5,974 bases of DNA, taken from NCBI GenBank assembly GCA_964359435.1, contig CAYHSY010000048.1:1-5974 (forward strand), given 5' to 3'. The notes beneath the pieces are model-generated. The model saw nothing but the letters and a program-made list of their open reading frames with translations, searched no databases and was not told the DNA's origin. The DNA is from CAYHSY01 sp964359435. Lineage in GTDB: Bacteria; Patescibacteriota; Minisyncoccia; UBA6257; JAUSGH01. The first letter of the stretch is position 1, and every line of letters starts with the position of its first letter. A program made the position numbers and the translations under genes. Below are positions 1 to 5,528 of this stretch, in pieces.

Positions 1-290
1 AGAAGGGTTATCCGGCGGCGATTTTGATACGGGGCGCCGGGGATATAAGCGGTCCGGCTAAATTGACTAAATTTATGGGCATAAACCGTATATATAATAG
101 AAAGCAGGTCAAGCTGGAATCCGGTTTATGGTTGGAGGATAGGGGAGTAGTTGTTCGGAAGTCACAGATTGCGCGCGGTCCCCGGATTGGTGTAGGATAT
201 GCTGGTAGGGAGTGGGCGGAGAAAAGATTAAGATATTTTATAACTTTCGGAAGTCGGACTTCCGAAAATAAAGTTATTATTCCAGAATGA
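1..290 (+). CDS. mpg: DNA-3-methyladenine glycosylase (Aag/MPG family), C-terminal part only
   Basis: The 5' end lies outside the window; the reading frame runs from base 3 to a TGA at 288-290. The family removes alkylated purines such as 3-methyladenine and starts base-excision repair in the cytoplasm. Seen here: the opening residues GYPAAILIRGAG, then GPAKLTKFMGI, LWLEDRG, and PRIGVGYAGREWA followed by LRYFI. These match in order the conserved C-terminal blocks of the family. The catalytic Glu and DNA-intercalating residues belong to the N-terminal part and cannot be checked. After LRYFI the last 15 residues (TFGSRTSENKVIIPE) do not resemble the usual tail, and most are encoded by a palindromic REP-like repeat at 245-267. 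The gene ends 14 bases inside the convergent transposase gene. A TTG at 24 could be taken as a start, but homology continues upstream of it, so this is a truncated view of a longer gene. Family assignment is confident; activity is not testable here. Confidence 0.88.
   Translation, partial: KGYPAAILIRGAGDISGPAKLTKFMGINRIYNRKQVKLESGLWLEDRGVVVRKSQIARGPRIGVGYAGREWAEKRLRYFITFGSRTSENKVIIPE
240..277. repeat. REP-like palindrome, copy 1 (core 245-267)
   Basis: The core has arms TTTCGGAAGT and ACTTCCGAAA around a central CGG, perfectly complementary over 10 base pairs. An outer arm pair, ATAACTTT at 240-247 and AAAGTTAT at 270-277, extends the stem if two unpaired bases (268-269) are bulged. It lies next to the transposase stop codon (277-279) and inside the glycosylase reading frame. 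It could end transcripts from either convergent gene, but neither side carries a run of T typical of an intrinsic terminator. Confidence 0.9.
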
Positions 291-981
291 GATCGTTTAT
301 TTGATCTAAATTTAGTTCTTTAAGCCATTTCGTTATTTCTACCTGGTAATTCTTGTGGTCATCAAAAAATTTCAATAAAAAATCTCTTTGTGTAATAGAG
401 GGGAAATTTTTAATACCTATATAGTCTAGGTAACTGGACCACTTGTATTTTTTTAGGAAATTAAGTGATTCGTCTAGATTTTTGATTTTTCGATCGCGCC
501 ATTCTGGAGTCACTAAATCAAGAGGATTGAGGTGTATATAATAGGGGAGATGTAAAAAATGATTTTCTTGTACGATATGGACTGCTTTATACTTTCCTTG
601 AAATAGAGAGCCCACCCGCGTATATTTTTGATTAAAATAATTTGTGTATCCGGTACCAAGTTTCTGCATAAATTGGGATATACCACCATCAATTTTTTGT
701 TTAAGTAGAATGTGAAAGTGATTCGGCATTAAGCAAAAAGCCAAAATTTCAACTAAAAGTTTCCTAGGTTTTTTCTCCATATTTTCCATAATTTTCGGAA
801 GTCGGACTTCCGAAAATTGAGCCGGTATATATAATTTCGGCGATGGATCACTGTCATTAAATTCATAAAGATCGTGTATAAATCTTAGATAATCAAAATT
901 TTCTAAAAAGACTACTCTTTTTTCTACGCCCCTATTATATGCGTGATATATTTCGCCAGTGGCGGGTTTGATTCTTTTCAT
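277..981 (-). CDS. REP-associated tyrosine transposase (RAYT, TnpA_REP-like, Y1/HUH family)
   Basis: This is a single-strand DNA transposase/endonuclease of the IS200-related Y1 family, 234 residues, apparently complete. Visible motifs in order: GEIYHAYNRG at 9-18, the typical N-terminal strand; the HUH metal-binding motif HFH at 88-90 within MPNHFHILLKQ; and GYTNYFNQKYTRVGSLFQGKYKA at 111-133, the helix carrying the candidate nucleophilic Tyr and the downstream R-x-G-x-L-F-Q signature of RAYTs. HLPYYIHLNPL (144-154) and WSSY (181-184) are further family blocks. The ATG at 979-981 is chosen because the family N-terminus starts directly there. Residues 55-64 (QFSEVRLPKI) come from an internal copy of the palindrome found at both flanks. 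A TATATT box lies 7 bases before the start, with no Shine-Dalgarno site. The frame is intact and the key residues are present, so the protein may be active. Members are usually domesticated single-copy genes acting on REP palindromes; that role here is inference from the flanking repeats. Confidence 0.93.
   Translation of the reverse strand: MKRIKPATGEIYHAYNRGVEKRVVFLENFDYLRFIHDLYEFNDSDPSPKLYIPAQFSEVRLPKIMENMEKKPRKLLVEILAFCLMPNHFHILLKQKIDGGISQFMQKLGTGYTNYFNQKYTRVGSLFQGKYKAVHIVQENHFLHLPYYIHLNPLDLVTPEWRDRKIKNLDESLNFLKKYKWSSYLDYIGIKNFPSITQRDFLLKFFDDHKNYQVEITKWLKELNLDQINDLILE
791..817. repeat. REP-like palindrome, copy 2, inside the transposase gene (core 793-815)
   Basis: The core is identical to copy 1, including the central CGG on the + strand, and is flanked symmetrically by AT on the left and AT on the right, giving 12-base perfect arms. 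It lies in the transposase coding sequence and keeps the frame open, encoding FSEVRLPKI on the minus strand. It sits between the N-terminal strand and the HUH motif, where related proteins vary in length, so a short insertion there could be tolerated. Confidence 0.92.
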
Positions 982-988
982 ATATTAT

Positions 989-994
989 AATATA
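989..994 (-). promoter_or_regulatory. Candidate -10 box for the transposase gene
   Basis: TATATT reads on the minus strand at 994-989, ending 7 bases before the ATG at 981. The spacing would place transcription initiation at or next to the start codon, giving a leaderless message. The same arrangement is seen before two other genes here. The region is very AT-rich, so chance matches are easy; an overlapping TATAAT at 989-984 is closer to the start. No convincing -35 was found. Confidence 0.4.
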
Positions 995-996
995 AA

Positions 997-1005
997 TGAT
1001 ATTTT
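997..1005 (+). promoter_or_regulatory. Candidate extended -10 for ychF
   Basis: TGATATTTT gives a TG-n plus TATTTT arrangement, which would start transcription near 1012, so the message would begin with palindrome copy 3. A TATAAT at 986-991 is an alternative that would give a leader of about 45 bases containing the whole palindrome. Either way the hairpin falls in the leader. Weak call, because the sequence is AT-rich. Confidence 0.3.
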
Positions 1006-1009
1006 AATA

Positions 1010-1032
1010 TTTCGGAAGTCCGACTTCCGAAA
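1010..1032. repeat. REP-like palindrome, copy 3, upstream of ychF
   Basis: It has the same 10-base arms (TTTCGGAAGT and ACTTCCGAAA) as the other copies but a central CCG instead of CGG, so it is the reverse complement of copies 1 and 2. It ends 10 bases before the ychF ATG and lies 28 bases upstream of the transposase start. In a ychF transcript it would fold into a hairpin just before the start codon. Confidence 0.9.
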
Positions 1033-1042
1033 ATTGGATTCA

Positions 1043-2038
1043 ATGAAACTATCCATCGGCATAGTGGGGCTCCCTAATGTGGGCAAGTCCACATTGTTCA
1101 AAATTGTCACCAAAAACGACGTAAACATCGCTAATTACCCGTTTTGCACCATTGACCCCAATGTGGGTATAGTGCCGGTGCCGGATGAACGGGTGGATAA
1201 ACTCGCGGCGATGAGCAAGTCGTCTAAGAAAATTCCGGCTGTAGTGGAATTTTATGATATAGCCGGCTTGGTTAAGGGTGCGTCAACGGGGGAGGGGTTG
1301 GGTAATAAATTCTTATCCCATATCCGCGAGTGCTCAGCGATCGTCGAGGTTTTACGCATTTTCCAAGGCGGGGAAATTATTCATGTGGAAAATTCCGTGG
1401 ATCCGATTCGCGACTTGGAAATTATCAATACTGAATTGATTTTGAAGGACACGGAGACTGTGGATAAGAGGCTTGACAGCGCTTCTGCCGAGGCCAGAGG
1501 TGGTAAAAAAGAAGCCATTAAAGAAGTTGAGGTTTTGGAAAAAGCTAAAGAAATGCTGGTGAGGGGTGAAATGCTCCAGTTATTAAAAAACGAGCCGGCT
1601 ATAAAAGGATTGCAACTTTTGACCGCCAAGCCGCAGATATATCTCTTGAACGGCAAACCGGAGGATGCTTCCGAGGAATTAAAAGATAAAATACGGGTGT
1701 TGGGCGCGACTTATATCGTGGCGGATTTGGGCTTGGCGACAAATGTCGCGGACTTAATCAAGGAGGCCTATAAGATTTTGGGGTTGATGAGTTTTTTTAC
1801 GACAGGCGAAGATGAAACCAGAGCTTGGACAATTGAGACGGGCAGTAAGGCGCCGCAGGCGGCCGGAGCGATACATACGGATTTTGAACATAAATTTATC
1901 CGCGCCGAAGTGATTAACTGGCAAAAATTATTAGAGGCCAGTTCATGGGCTGCGGCAAGGCAAAAAGGGTGGATCCGCACCGAGGGTAAGGAGTATATAT
2001 TTCAAGACGGGGATGTGACGGAATTTAGGCACGGATAG
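1043..2038 (+). CDS. ychF: Ribosome-associated ATPase/GTPase YchF (OLA1-like, Obg family)
   Basis: This is a 331-residue P-loop NTPase of the Obg/YchF group, cytoplasmic and ribosome-associated, with roles in translation and stress response known from relatives. Seen: the P-loop GLPNVGKST at 9-17, switch I region NYPFCTIDPN at 31-40, DIAG at 72-75, and the YchF hallmark GEGLGNKFLSHIRE at 83-96. Next come a helical segment (about 115-175) and a C-terminal TGS domain from about 249 (FFTTGEDETRAW, KAPQAAGAIHTDFE, FIRAE) to the typical DGDVTEF ending. The start is the ATG at 1043, because the family begins MxLxIGIVG; in-frame codons upstream only read through the palindrome. The protein is about 30 residues shorter than E. 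coli YchF. The loss lies between residues 203 and 245, at the end of the G domain, and the nucleotide-specificity block reads NGKPE rather than the usual NxxE. No clear Shine-Dalgarno site is present, and palindrome copy 3 sits just upstream. Confidence 0.96.
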   Translation: MKLSIGIVGLPNVGKSTLFKIVTKNDVNIANYPFCTIDPNVGIVPVPDERVDKLAAMSKSSKKIPAVVEFYDIAGLVKGASTGEGLGNKFLSHIRECSAIVEVLRIFQGGEIIHVENSVDPIRDLEIINTELILKDTETVDKRLDSASAEARGGKKEAIKEVEVLEKAKEMLVRGEMLQLLKNEPAIKGLQLLTAKPQIYLLNGKPEDASEELKDKIRVLGATYIVADLGLATNVADLIKEAYKILGLMSFFTTGEDETRAWTIETGSKAPQAAGAIHTDFEHKFIRAEVINWQKLLEASSWAAARQKGWIRTEGKEYIFQDGDVTEFRHG

Positions 2039-2040
2039 GT

Positions 2041-2046
2041 TATATT
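2041..2046 (+). promoter_or_regulatory. Candidate leaderless -10 box for the nucleotidyltransferase
   Basis: TATATT fits the TAnnnT pattern and ends 6 bases before the ATG at 2053, so initiation would fall on the start codon. The gap between ychF and this gene is only 14 bases and holds no well-placed Shine-Dalgarno site. No -35 was recognised. The alternative is simple co-transcription with ychF. Confidence 0.4.
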
Positions 2047-2052
2047 ATAGAT

Positions 2053-2739
2053 ATGAAAGTAGTTATTTTAGCCGCCGGACGAGGCAAGCGGATGATGCCC
2101 CTGACCGCCAGCACCCCAAAGCCGTTATTGAAAGTAGCGGGCAAGACGCTCCTGGACCATACTCTAGCCCTCCTTCCCAAAGACATCTCGGAGGTTATTA
2201 TAGTCGTTCATTATTTAGGGGATCAAATCGTGGAGCATATGAAAGCCCATCATCCGGATTTGCCCGTGCGTATTTTGTGGCAGGATGAATGCAGTGGAAC
2301 CGCTAGGGCGCTGGAATTGGCGAAGCCGTATTTGAAGGGAGAGAAATTTATTTTGCTTTTTTCCGATGATATGCATTCGCGTGCCGCGGTGCTTGAGGCG
2401 GCCGGGCATGATTTGGCGATAGTGGCGAAAGCCGCTGACCATCCGGAGCGTTTTGGTGTTTTACAACTAAATGTTAATGGTACATTGCGTGAAATCGTGG
2501 AAAAGCCGGAGAAACCGAAGACGAATTTAGTCAATGTGGGCGTTCACGTTTTGGATGATCGGATTTTTGAATATACCGCACCCCAACACTCAAACGGTGA
2601 ATACTACGTTACCGACATGATTAATCAATTGGCTAAAAATTCCCCGATAGCGGTGGTGAAGACTGATTTTTGGGTGCCGATCGGTTATCCCGAAGATTTT
2701 AAGGAGGCGGAAAAAATTTTGAAAGCCGGGGGCCGGTAG
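2053..2739 (+). CDS. Sugar-1-phosphate nucleotidyltransferase (NTP_transferase family)
   Basis: This enzyme family joins a sugar-1-phosphate to an NTP, releasing pyrophosphate and making an NDP-sugar for cell-surface glycans; it acts in the cytoplasm. At 228 residues it is a complete single Rossmann-like domain. Seen: the nucleotide-binding signature LAAGRGKRMMPLT at 6-18 with STPKPLLKV at 20-28; SGTA at 81-84; the metal-binding acidic pair DD at 105-106; ERFGVL at 132-137; EKP at 150-152; NVG at 161-163; GEYYVTD at 182-188; and a final WVPIGYPEDF at 207-216, equivalent to the family's W-x-D-I-G-T-P-E-D block. There is no left-handed beta-helix acyltransferase domain, so it is not a bifunctional GlmU. 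The substrate (glucose, mannose or GlcNAc phosphate; UTP, dTTP or GTP) cannot be read from sequence. It lies 14 bases after ychF and 14 bases before the next gene; no neighbouring sugar-pathway genes are present in the window. Confidence 0.9.
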   Translation: MKVVILAAGRGKRMMPLTASTPKPLLKVAGKTLLDHTLALLPKDISEVIIVVHYLGDQIVEHMKAHHPDLPVRILWQDECSGTARALELAKPYLKGEKFILLFSDDMHSRAAVLEAAGHDLAIVAKAADHPERFGVLQLNVNGTLREIVEKPEKPKTNLVNVGVHVLDDRIFEYTAPQHSNGEYYVTDMINQLAKNSPIAVVKTDFWVPIGYPEDFKEAEKILKAGGR

Positions 2740-2741
2740 GG

Positions 2742-2747
2742 TATACT
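2742..2747 (+). promoter_or_regulatory. Candidate leaderless -10 box for the small protein gene
   Basis: TATACT fits the TAnnnT pattern and ends exactly 6 bases before the ATG at 2754, the same spacing as the box at 2041-2046. The intergenic gap is 14 bases and the only purine-rich stretch (AGGG at 2738-2741) is too far from the start to act as a normal Shine-Dalgarno site. This is a prediction by position and pattern only. Confidence 0.4.
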
Positions 2748-2753
2748 TATATA

Positions 2754-3137
2754 ATGGAAGGAAAACAAGAATTACATCCTGCCTTGGAGGCGGAAATCAA
2801 TCGTCTTTCGGTTGAGATTTTGTCGGGTAAACATGAGGGTATGGCGAACCGTGAAATTATTCGCAAGTCCTTAGCCGAAGGCGTCCCCAAAGAAACGCCC
2901 AAAGAACCGATTGGGCCGCTTTCCGGGACTGTACTGTCGGATTACGCCGCTGAAGAATCGCCTGAAATTCGTTTGTATGTTGAGCATATTATCGATAAGT
3001 TGTGGCATGATGGCGATCTGATCGCCGCCACTAACGAGGCGAAAAAACGAGGGGCTTTGATTCTGGACATTTTCCATGACTCTCTAACCGGTAAGTTTCA
3101 CGATATAATGAAACAGCGAGGTATTTTCCCACAATAA
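2754..3137 (+). CDS. Small protein of unknown function, partner of the downstream ATPase
   Basis: Soluble-looking protein of 127 residues, with no signal peptide or membrane segment. The N-terminal half (1-60) is polar and rich in Glu, Lys and Pro, with KETPKEPIGP at 46-55 as a likely flexible linker. The C-terminal half (about 65-125) looks helical: SPEIRLYVEHIIDKL, then AATNEAKKRGALILDIFHDSLTGKF, ending KQRGIFPQ. I recall similar short proteins with a SPE...L-D-x-F-H-D...L pattern beside DUF87/TraG-like ATPase genes in Patescibacteria genomes, but I do not know a named function. It ends 15 bases before the ATPase gene on the same strand, which supports co-expression. A role as an accessory or regulator of the ATPase is inference from position. 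The real-gene call rests on the open frame, codon use like its neighbours and tight packing. Confidence 0.8.
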   Translation: MEGKQELHPALEAEINRLSVEILSGKHEGMANREIIRKSLAEGVPKETPKEPIGPLSGTVLSDYAAEESPEIRLYVEHIIDKLWHDGDLIAATNEAKKRGALILDIFHDSLTGKFHDIMKQRGIFPQ

Positions 3138-3152
3138 ATCCAGGTTCTATTC

Positions 3153-5528
3153 ATGTCCCCGCTCCTTTTCAGTATAAGTTTGGCCTTGTCGGGCGCTTTG
3201 ATAATAGGCGCGTTTTGGCTGATTAAAATCGTCAGGCACCGACGTTTAAAGAAAGATTTGGATGCCGTTTTGCTCCGCGTGAGGTTGCCGGCGCGGGACA
3301 GCCGCGACAAAACCGAAGAAAAAAGGGATCCGTTGGCTGAAATTACCAAGTCATCACAGTTGTTTAGCGTTTTGGCCCGATCGCAGGCATCTTTTTCATT
3401 GGAATTGGCGGTGCATAGCGTCGGTGAGGATATCAACTTTTATTTGGCTATTCCCAGGAAAAATACCGCGTTTGCTATCAGAGAAATTGAGGGTTTGTGG
3501 CCTGGAGCGCAGGCCGATTTGGCATCAGAGGATTATACTATTTTTAATCCGCATGGCTCAGTCGCTATGGCTGCGTTGCGTTTGAAGCAGGACTATGTTT
3601 TACCAATCCGAACCTATGCAGATGCGCAATTGGATACTTTTGGTTTGATTTTGAGTAATTTTACGAAAATTAACGCTGTGGGAGAGGGGCTGGCCATGCA
3701 AGTTGTCGTGAGGCCGGTCTATAAAGGGGCCAAAAAACATATTTCTAAGTATTTGGAAAAACTCAGAAGGGGCGAGGAACTTTCAAAGTTAATGAGCAGC
3801 GAGCTTAAAAAATTGTTTACTTTTAAGCCCAAACCACTTCCTCCACCGTTACCTGGTATGGCGCCTTTGCCGCCGCAGCTGGACCAAGAGGGGATAAAAG
3901 TTTTGGAACAAAAATTATCCAAACCGCTTTATGCCGTCAATGTCCGTTTGGTGGCATCGACACCCACGCCTTATCGGACTTCAGAGCTTTTAGACGGCTT
4001 GGTAAATTCTTTTTCTCAATTCGGCGCGCCTTTGCGCAATGAATTTAAAGCTGCCAATTTGCGTGATTCCAAATCAGATTTATTTAAATTTATTTTCAGA
4101 GAGTTTAGCGGCGGCGATGCCATGATTTTAAATGCCGACGAAATCGCAAGCATTTTTCATTTTCCGACGCGTGAAAATGCGACGCCCAGAGTGTCGACTG
4201 TTAGATCGCGCGAAGCACCGCCACCTGTTACTTTACCAAAAAACGGCACGCTTATTGCCGAAAGCGTTTTTAGAGGCGAAGTTAGGCCGGTATATTTAAA
4301 TGACGATGACCGGCGGCGTCATATCTATACCATTGGTCAGACGGGTACTGGTAAATCCGGATTTTTACAACACTTGGCTACGCAGGACATTAAAAACGGC
4401 AAAGGTGTCGCGGTAATAGATCCTCACGGTGATTTGATTAGCGCTATTTTGGGCAATATTCCGAAAGAACGGCTGACTGACGTGATTGTTTTTGATCCGG
4501 GTGATCGTGTTTATCCGATAGGACTCAACATGCTCGAATACGACCCTCGTTATCCGGAGCAAAAGACCTTTATTGTCAACGAATTTCTCAATATTTTTGA
4601 TAAGTTATACGATTTAAAGACTACCGGCGGCCCCATGTTCGAGCAATATATGAGAAACGCCTTATTGCTTCTGATGGAAGACGCGGCTAATGAGCCAGCA
4701 ACGCTCACGGAGGTGCCCAGGATTTTTACCGACGCGGAATTCCGGAGGAGAAAATTGGCCAGAATAAGCAATCCTATTGTCGTCGATTTTTGGGAAAAGG
4801 AGGCGACTAAGGCCGGGGGGGAGGCCTCGCTTCAAAATATTACGCCCTATGTAACTTCAAAATTCAACAATTTTATTGCCAACGACTATGTGAGGCCTAT
4901 CATTGCTCAAGTTAATTCGGCTTTTAATTTTAGGCAAATATTGGATGAAGGTAAGATTTTATTGGTTAATTTATCGAAGGGCAGGATAGGGGATTTGAAC
5001 GCCAATTTATTGGGCATGATTGTGGTTGGTAAATTGTTAATGGCCGCGCTTTCAAGAGTTGATATGCCGCAGGATCAACGCCGGGATTGTTTTCTGTATA
5101 TAGATGAGTTTCAAAATTTTACCACTGATTCTATTGCCACCATTCTTTCCGAGGCAAGGAAGTATCGTCTGAATCTAACAATTGCGCATCAATATATAAC
5201 CCAATTGACGGATAAAATTAAGGGCGCTGTGTTTGGAAACGTAGGGTCAATTGTAGCTTTCAGGGTCGGGGCCGAAGACGCCGAGTTTTTGGAAAAACAG
5301 TTCGCGCCGGTTTTTGATCGCAACGATCTGTTAAACGTTGATAATCGCTATGCTTATGCTAAGCTTTTGATCGGTGGCGCCACAACCCCTCCGTTTTCCG
5401 TTAAAACCATCAATACGGAGCTGGGTAACCCCGAAATCAGGGAGGCGTTGCGCGAGCTTTCCCGAAAGGCCTACGGAATGTCCCGGGAGATAGTGGAGGC
5501 AGAAACGTTGTCGCGTTTAAGGACTTAA
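3153..5528 (+). CDS. Membrane-anchored VirD4/TraG/HerA-like ATPase (conjugative DNA-transfer type)
   Basis: This is a 791-residue protein. A hydrophobic segment at about 4-27 followed by RHRRLKK (28-34) predicts one N-terminal membrane helix with the bulk in the cytoplasm. Residues about 75-220 form a domain resembling the N-terminal part of VirB4/TraG-like proteins (FSLELAV, INFYLAIP, IEGLWPGAQ), then a proline-rich linker at 225-245. The ATPase core has Walker A GQTGTGKS at 395-402, AVIDPHGDL at 420-428, Walker B FLYIDE at 647-652 followed by FQNF, and the sensor-like IAHQ at 677-680. These are the hallmarks of the VirD4/TraG/VirB4/HerA superfamily, which pumps DNA or protein through membranes or along DNA. 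The C-terminus (SRKAYGMSREIVEAE) matches related Patescibacteria proteins as I remember them. The ATG at 3153 follows a weak AGG at 3142-3144. No relaxase, pilin or other secretion gene is in the window, so conjugation is not shown; a DNA-uptake or partition motor is also possible. Its stop overlaps the convergent gene's stop. Confidence 0.9.
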   Translation: MSPLLFSISLALSGALIIGAFWLIKIVRHRRLKKDLDAVLLRVRLPARDSRDKTEEKRDPLAEITKSSQLFSVLARSQASFSLELAVHSVGEDINFYLAIPRKNTAFAIREIEGLWPGAQADLASEDYTIFNPHGSVAMAALRLKQDYVLPIRTYADAQLDTFGLILSNFTKINAVGEGLAMQVVVRPVYKGAKKHISKYLEKLRRGEELSKLMSSELKKLFTFKPKPLPPPLPGMAPLPPQLDQEGIKVLEQKLSKPLYAVNVRLVASTPTPYRTSELLDGLVNSFSQFGAPLRNEFKAANLRDSKSDLFKFIFREFSGGDAMILNADEIASIFHFPTRENATPRVSTVRSREAPPPVTLPKNGTLIAESVFRGEVRPVYLNDDDRRRHIYTIGQTGTGKSGFLQHLATQDIKNGKGVAVIDPHGDLISAILGNIPKERLTDVIVFDPGDRVYPIGLNMLEYDPRYPEQKTFIVNEFLNIFDKLYDLKTTGGPMFEQYMRNALLLLMEDAANEPATLTEVPRIFTDAEFRRRKLARISNPIVVDFWEKEATKAGGEASLQNITPYVTSKFNNFIANDYVRPIIAQVNSAFNFRQILDEGKILLVNLSKGRIGDLNANLLGMIVVGKLLMAALSRVDMPQDQRRDCFLYIDEFQNFTTDSIATILSEARKYRLNLTIAHQYITQLTDKIKGAVFGNVGSIVAFRVGAEDAEFLEKQFAPVFDRNDLLNVDNRYAYAKLLIGGATTPPFSVKTINTELGNPEIREALRELSRKAYGMSREIVEAETLSRLRT

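Larger units (their letters stand above)
240..1033 (-). mobile_element. RAYT gene bracketed by REP-like palindromes
   Basis: A REP-associated tyrosine transposase gene (277-981) is bounded by near-identical palindromes at 245-267 and 1010-1032, with a third copy inside it at 793-815. The two outer palindromes differ in central triplet (CGG versus CCG), so they are in opposite orientation, as in paired REP elements around RAYT genes. Both are preceded by the same nine bases, GATATTTTA (232-240 and 998-1006). The segment is more AT-rich than the flanking genes. No target-site duplication is obvious, which fits this transposase class. The exact borders are inferred from the palindromes and are not proven. 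Confidence 0.7.

Noticed and set aside
154..163. TTCGGAAGTC, a half of the REP-like palindrome, inside the glycosylase gene
   Set aside because: It encodes VRKSQ within a conserved stretch of the family and has no second arm, so it is most likely coincidence and not a decayed fourth copy.
245..267. Palindrome copy 1 as an intrinsic transcription terminator
   Set aside because: The stem is strong, but neither strand has a T-run directly after it, and the same sequence occurs twice elsewhere in non-terminal positions, which favours a REP-type repeat.
959..1042. Upstream in-frame extension of ychF from a GTG at 959
   Set aside because: It would overlap the transposase start and read through the palindrome; family proteins start at the MKLSIGIVG equivalent at 1043.
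4815..4821. Run of seven G in the ATPase gene as a phase-variation tract
   Set aside because: It encodes Gly-Gly in an otherwise intact frame, is a single short run, and has no repeat structure typical of contingency loci.
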